A stretch of DNA of 34,164 nucleotides from Aromatoleum toluolicum. GTDB lineage: Bacteria > Pseudomonadota > Gammaproteobacteria > Burkholderiales > Rhodocyclaceae. Numbering within the stretch: position 1 is the stretch's first letter; the number at the start of each line of letters is the position of its first letter. Positions 30,574 to 34,164 of this stretch are shown here, one piece after another. Below the pieces are notes generated by a model that saw only the letters and a list, made by a program, of their open reading frames with translations, searched no databases and was not told where the DNA came from. The stretch spans positions 1 to 34,164 of the forward strand of contig NZ_WTVS01000058.1 in assembly GCF_012911005.2 (NCBI RefSeq). The letters run 5' to 3'. Made by a program: the position numbers and the translations under genes.

Positions 30574-32256
30574 ATGGAGACGAGGAGACAAGGGTGCGTA
30601 GTCGCGCGCAGGCGGACGGTGCTGGCGGTGGCAGCGGCGATGCTGGCGATGGGTGGCAACGCGCAGGCGTTCGAGCTTGACACCGGCAACGCCGACCTGC
30701 AGGTGCGCTGGGACAACACGGTGCGCTACAACATTGCGACGCGCGTGGAGAGTCGCGACCGCAAGTTCGGCAACTCGGCGCTCACCGATGAGGGCACGTA
30801 CAGCTTCGACCGGGGCGATCTGGTCGCCAACCGCCTCGACCTGCTGTCCGAGCTCGACGTGGTGTACAAGGGCACGAGCGGCTTTCGCGTGAGCGGCGCG
30901 GCGTGGTACGACGCGGCCTACGGCGACCACAGCGAATCGAACCCGAACGCGCCGTTCGCGGCGATCCCGAGCTACCGCGACCACGAGTACAGCCGTTACA
31001 CCAAGCGCTACTACGCCGGCCCCTCGGGCGAGCTGCTCGACGCCTTCGTGTTCGCCAACTTCGACGCCGCGAGCGTGCCGGTGCGCCTGAAGGCGGGCCG
31101 CCACACGGTGTTCTGGGGCGAATCGCTGTTCCTCGGCGGCGCGCTGCACAGCGTCTCCTATGCGCAGATGCCGCTCGACCTGCAGAAGGGCTTCGCCACC
31201 CCCGGCGCCGAAGCGAAGGAACTCTTCCGCCCCCTGAACCAGCTCTCGGGCCAGGCGCAGGTGACCGACACGCTGTCGGTGTCGGCGCAGTACTTCATGG
31301 AGTGGGAAGCCTACCGCTACCCCGAAGGCGGCACCTACCTCGGTCCGGTCGACTTCGCCTTCAACGGCCCGGACCGCCAGTTCATCAGCCGCGGGCTGGG
31401 CTTCGCCACCAACGGCAAGCCGGTCGAACCGAAGCAGGCGGGCGAATACGGCGTGTCGCTGCGCTGGTCGCCGGAGGCGCTCGACGGCACGCTCGGCGTC
31501 TACTACCGCCGCTACGCCGACAAGCTGCCGCAGACCTTTCTCACCCGCGTCGGCGCTGGCGTCACCCGCTACAACCTGATCTACGCCGACGACATCGACC
31601 TCTTCGGCGTGAGCCTCGCCAAGAACATCGGTGGCGTGAGCGTCGGTGCGGAACTCTCCTACCGCCGCAACACCCCGCTCAACTCGCAGGTACTGGGCAT
31701 CGCGACAACGGGCCTGCCGCAGGACGGGGAAACCCCCGGCCCGCGCGGCGACACCTTCCACGCGCTGGTCAATGTGCTGGGCCTGATCTCCGACACCCCG
31801 GTGTTCGACGCCGCGAGCTGGGCGGCCGAGCTCACCTGGGCCAAGTGGGACAAGGTGCGTAGCGGCGAGCGCCTCTTCTACGCCGAGGGCTTCGCCCCGT
31901 GCACCGGTCGCGACAAGTGGGACGGCTGCACGACGAAGGACTTCTTCGGCCTCGCGCTCGCCTTCACGCCGACCTGGTACCAGGTGCTGCCCGGGGTCGA
32001 CCTGTCGGCGCCGCTGGCGCTGTCGGTGGGCCTGTCGGGCAACGCCCCGACGGTGTTCGGCGGCAACGAGGGCAACGGCAACTACAGCGTCGGGCTGTCG
32101 GCGGACGTGTTCCAGAAGTACCGCATCGATCTCAAGTACATCGACTACTTCGGCAAGTACCGCCACAACGGCACCGCGCTCACCACACAAAACGGCTTCA
32201 CCACGCTGCTGCAGGACCGCGGCTTCGTGAGCCTGACACTGAAGACGACCTTCTGA
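30574..32256 (+). CDS. DUF1302 family outer-membrane protein
   Basis: A 560-residue exported protein. A signal peptide with basic start (METRRQGCVVARRR), hydrophobic core and AQA cleavage (about residue 32) precedes FELDTGNADLQVRWDNTVRYN. The body alternates aromatic and polar residues in many short strands, ending in a phenylalanine (LTLKTTF), as in beta-barrels. DUF1302 proteins usually stand next to DUF1329 and a transporter in operons for steroids, terpenes, hydrocarbons or phenolics, and may form a pore for a hydrophobic ligand. The start at 30574 is preceded by AAGAGGGG. Codon use is strongly GC3-biased, suggesting high expression. Confidence 0.92.
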   Translation: METRRQGCVVARRRTVLAVAAAMLAMGGNAQAFELDTGNADLQVRWDNTVRYNIATRVESRDRKFGNSALTDEGTYSFDRGDLVANRLDLLSELDVVYKGTSGFRVSGAAWYDAAYGDHSESNPNAPFAAIPSYRDHEYSRYTKRYYAGPSGELLDAFVFANFDAASVPVRLKAGRHTVFWGESLFLGGALHSVSYAQMPLDLQKGFATPGAEAKELFRPLNQLSGQAQVTDTLSVSAQYFMEWEAYRYPEGGTYLGPVDFAFNGPDRQFISRGLGFATNGKPVEPKQAGEYGVSLRWSPEALDGTLGVYYRRYADKLPQTFLTRVGAGVTRYNLIYADDIDLFGVSLAKNIGGVSVGAELSYRRNTPLNSQVLGIATTGLPQDGETPGPRGDTFHALVNVLGLISDTPVFDAASWAAELTWAKWDKVRSGERLFYAEGFAPCTGRDKWDGCTTKDFFGLALAFTPTWYQVLPGVDLSAPLALSVGLSGNAPTVFGGNEGNGNYSVGLSADVFQKYRIDLKYIDYFGKYRHNGTALTTQNGFTTLLQDRGFVSLTLKTTF

Positions 32257-32270
32257 GGAGGAGGACCCCC

Positions 32271-33620
32271 ATGAAACTCACCCAAACCCTGCTGTCGGCG
32301 GCGCTCGCGCTCGCCCTGAGCGGTGCGGCCGTGGCCGCGATCACGCCCGACGAGGCGAAGAAACTCGGCACCACGCTCACCGCGGTGGGCGCCGAGAAGG
32401 CCGGCAACAAGGACGGCACCATTCCCGAGTACACCGGCGGGCTCACCACCGCCCCGGCGGGCTTCAAGCCGGGCGACGGCATCCGCCCGAACCCCTTCGC
32501 CAGCGAGAAGCCGCGCCTCGTGATCGACGCCAAGAACCTGGCGCAGCACGCCGACAAGCTCACCGAAGGGACCAAGGCGCTGCTGCAGAAGTACCCCACG
32601 TTCCGCGTCGACGTGTACCCGACACACCGCAGCGTCGCCTTCCCCAGGTTCGTCGCCGACAACACCGCGAAGAGCGCCACGCAGGCCAAGACCAACAACG
32701 ACGGGCGCTCGATCGAAGGCGCGCACGCCGGCTTCCCGTTCCCGATCCCCAAGACCGGCTATGAAGCGATGTGGAACCACCTGGTGCGCTACAACGGCCA
32801 GGCCTACGAGGTGAAGTACCGCAACCTCAACGTCGACGCGAGCGGGCGCACGACGCTCGCCACCGAAGGCGTGAACGTCCAGGAATACCCGTTCTGGGAT
32901 GCGACGAAGACCTCGGCCGAGACCTACTGGCGCATCAAGAACACCTACACCGGCCCGGCGCGCCGGGCGGGCGAGGCGCTGCTGATCGTCGATCCGCTCG
33001 ACATCGGCACCAAGGACCGGCGCGCGTGGACCTACCTGCCGGGGCAGCGGCGCGTGAAGGTCGCACCGGATCTCTCGCACGACACGCCCAACCCGGGCAC
33101 GGCCGGGGGCAACACCTTCGACGACATCTTCATCTTCATCGGCTCGATGGACCGCTTCGACTTCAAGCTCGTGGGCAAGAAGGAGATGGTGGTGCCGTAC
33201 AACGCCTACAGCGCGGTGTATCAGGCCAAGCAGGACGACCTGCTGAAACCCAACCACCTCAACCCGGACCTGGTGCGCTGGGAGCTGCACCGCGTGTGGG
33301 TGGTGGAAGCGACGCTGCGCGAAGGCAAGCGCCACGTGTATAGCAAGCGCACCTTCTACCTCGACGAGGACTCGTGGGCGGCGCTCGCCTCCGACCAGTA
33401 CGACGCCCGCGGCCAGCTCTACCGCGCCGGCTTCGCCTACATGGCCCCGAGCTACGACCTGCCGGCGCCCTACACCGACATGTTCGGCCACTACGACCTG
33501 GTCGCGGGCATCTACTCGCTGACCGGATTCGCGGCCGAGACCGGCGGCATGCGCCAGACCAAGCCGCTCACCGACCGCGACTGGTCGCCCGATTCGCTCG
33601 CCGGCTCGGGTATCCGGTAA
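32271..33620 (+). CDS. DUF1329 family periplasmic/outer-membrane lipid-binding-like protein
   Basis: A 449-residue protein with a signal peptide (MKLTQTLLSAALALALSGAAVAA, cleavage near residue 23). The mature part shows the DUF1329 pattern: GNKDGTIPEYTGGL near the start, FPFPIPKTGYEAMWNHLVRY in the middle, RRAWTYLPGQRRVKVAP, and a WELHRVWVVEATLR block. The family is predicted to fold like LolA/LolB lipoprotein carriers and to pass hydrophobic molecules between membranes. It follows DUF1302 by 14 bp with a GAGGAGGAGG ribosome site, so the pair is co-translated at a high rate. Function is inferred from family and context. Confidence 0.93.
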   Translation: MKLTQTLLSAALALALSGAAVAAITPDEAKKLGTTLTAVGAEKAGNKDGTIPEYTGGLTTAPAGFKPGDGIRPNPFASEKPRLVIDAKNLAQHADKLTEGTKALLQKYPTFRVDVYPTHRSVAFPRFVADNTAKSATQAKTNNDGRSIEGAHAGFPFPIPKTGYEAMWNHLVRYNGQAYEVKYRNLNVDASGRTTLATEGVNVQEYPFWDATKTSAETYWRIKNTYTGPARRAGEALLIVDPLDIGTKDRRAWTYLPGQRRVKVAPDLSHDTPNPGTAGGNTFDDIFIFIGSMDRFDFKLVGKKEMVVPYNAYSAVYQAKQDDLLKPNHLNPDLVRWELHRVWVVEATLREGKRHVYSKRTFYLDEDSWAALASDQYDARGQLYRAGFAYMAPSYDLPAPYTDMFGHYDLVAGIYSLTGFAAETGGMRQTKPLTDRDWSPDSLAGSGIR

Positions 33621-33646
33621 ACGCATCGACCGTCTCCTCCCCGGGC

Positions 33647-33674
33647 CCCGGTGCGGCGAATGTGCTGCACCGGG
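33647..33674 (+). other. intercistronic hairpin between DUF1329 and the YCF48-like gene
   Basis: CCCGGTGCGGC (33647-33657) pairs with GCTGCACCGGG (33664-33674) over 11 positions including one G-U, with a GAATGT loop. An overlapping shorter palindrome, ACCGGGT-C-ACCCGGT (33669-33683), could form an alternative fold. No T-run follows. It probably protects the upstream mRNA or reduces read-through, lowering the third gene's expression. Confidence 0.55.
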
Positions 33675-33701
33675 TCACCCGGTCACGACAGAGGAACAGC
33701 A

Positions 33702-34164
33702 ATGAATTTGCACCGGATTGGGGCCGTAGCGGCTTCGCTCGCCTGTTGGATGTTGGTCGCGGCACCAGCCGCTGCCTTCCAGGATGTGTTGAACGTGCCG
33801 GCGATGGCGAGCGAGCTGGCGGCCAGGGGCCTGATCAACGGCCTGGCGTTGGCGGGACAGCGGGTGGTCGGCGTGGGCCAGCGCGGCCACGTGGTGTACT
33901 CGGACGACCAAGGGCAGAACTGGCGCCAGGCGAAGGTGCCGGTGAGCTCGGACCTCGTCGCCGTGAGCTTCCCGACGCCGCAGCAGGGCTGGGCGGTGGG
34001 CCACGACGGCGTCGTGCTGCACTCGAGCGACGCCGGCGCGACCTGGACCAAGCAGCTCGACGGCCGCGCGCTCGGCGAGCGGATGGTGGCGTACTACAAG
34101 ACCCGGACGGGCGACGACGCGGCGAAATGGGTCGCCGAGGCCGAGCGCTTCGCCGCGCAGGGCG
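33702..34164 (+). CDS. YCF48/BNR-repeat photosystem-stability-like exported protein, cut off by the window end
   Basis: The first 154 codons of a gene that continues beyond the window. Signal peptide MNLHRIGAVAASLACWMLVAAPAAA with cleavage near residue 25. It is followed by two BNR/YCF48-type propeller units: RVVGVGQRGHVVYSDDQGQNW and AVGHDGVVLHSSDAGATW, each with the S/D-D-x-G-x-x-W Asp-box pattern. In related genomes such a protein is encoded between DUF1329 and an RND/MMPL transporter and is thought to help assemble the export or uptake complex. The ribosome site is GAGGAA. The missing part and the expected transporter lie outside the window. Confidence 0.9.
   Translation, partial: MNLHRIGAVAASLACWMLVAAPAAAFQDVLNVPAMASELAARGLINGLALAGQRVVGVGQRGHVVYSDDQGQNWRQAKVPVSSDLVAVSFPTPQQGWAVGHDGVVLHSSDAGATWTKQLDGRALGERMVAYYKTRTGDDAAKWVAEAERFAAQG

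Overview
The window is GC-rich, densely packed bacterial DNA. Its gene set (CoA-thioester chemistry, a benzoyl-CoA-reductase-like ATP-dependent reductase, an Alvin-type ferredoxin, and the DUF1302/DUF1329 outer-membrane gene pair) suggests a denitrifying betaproteobacterium of the Thauera/Azoarcus/Aromatoleum type. That placement is inferred from gene content, not from a marker gene. No rRNA, tRNA, CRISPR array, insertion sequence or phage gene was seen.

Left part (413-9535, minus strand): nine closely spaced genes read leftwards. They encode an acyl-CoA dehydrogenase, an SCP-x type thiolase, a saccharopine-dehydrogenase-like oxidoreductase, an acyl-CoA ligase and an SDR dehydrogenase. These are followed by a C_GCAxxG_C_C cysteine protein, an 88-residue unknown, a cysteine-rich radical SAM enzyme and an ArsM-like methyltransferase. 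The last three overlap by ATGA/GTGA junctions. A small predicted membrane or secreted protein lies beyond them.

Centre (9994-22339): a minus-strand pair (ferredoxin and a 45-residue membrane peptide) and an AraC-type regulator sit beside a plus-strand catabolic operon. The operon starts with a three-gene ATP-dependent reductase: a free ATPase/activase, an ATPase fused to a dehydratase/BcrC-like subunit, and a BcrB-like subunit. It continues with a cytoplasmic molybdopterin (Mo/W) enzyme, a FadJ-like hydratase/dehydrogenase, a hotdog thioesterase and a thiolase. The ferredoxin and reductase promoters share a 41-bp imperfectly conserved element (TGTCAC-N4-TGTCAAGT core), which ties electron donor and reductase into one regulon. 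The usual benzoyl-CoA ring-opening genes are absent, so the substrate may be a cyclic or unsaturated acyl-CoA not yet linked to this enzyme class. This is the best candidate for an undescribed system.

Right part (22499-end): a MalT-type LuxR regulator converges on a second acyl-CoA ligase. Then come a universal-stress/hemerythrin fusion and a GAF-GGDEF-EAL protein, both minus strand. Divergent from these are DUF1302, DUF1329 and a truncated YCF48-like gene. In related genomes these three are typically followed by an RND/MMPL transporter and are associated with uptake or export of hydrophobic compounds.

Working model (inference): ligases activate a hydrophobic carboxylic acid, the BCR-like reductase removes aromaticity or a double bond using ATP and ferredoxin, the Mo/W enzyme hydrates or oxidises the product, and the beta-oxidation enzymes degrade it.
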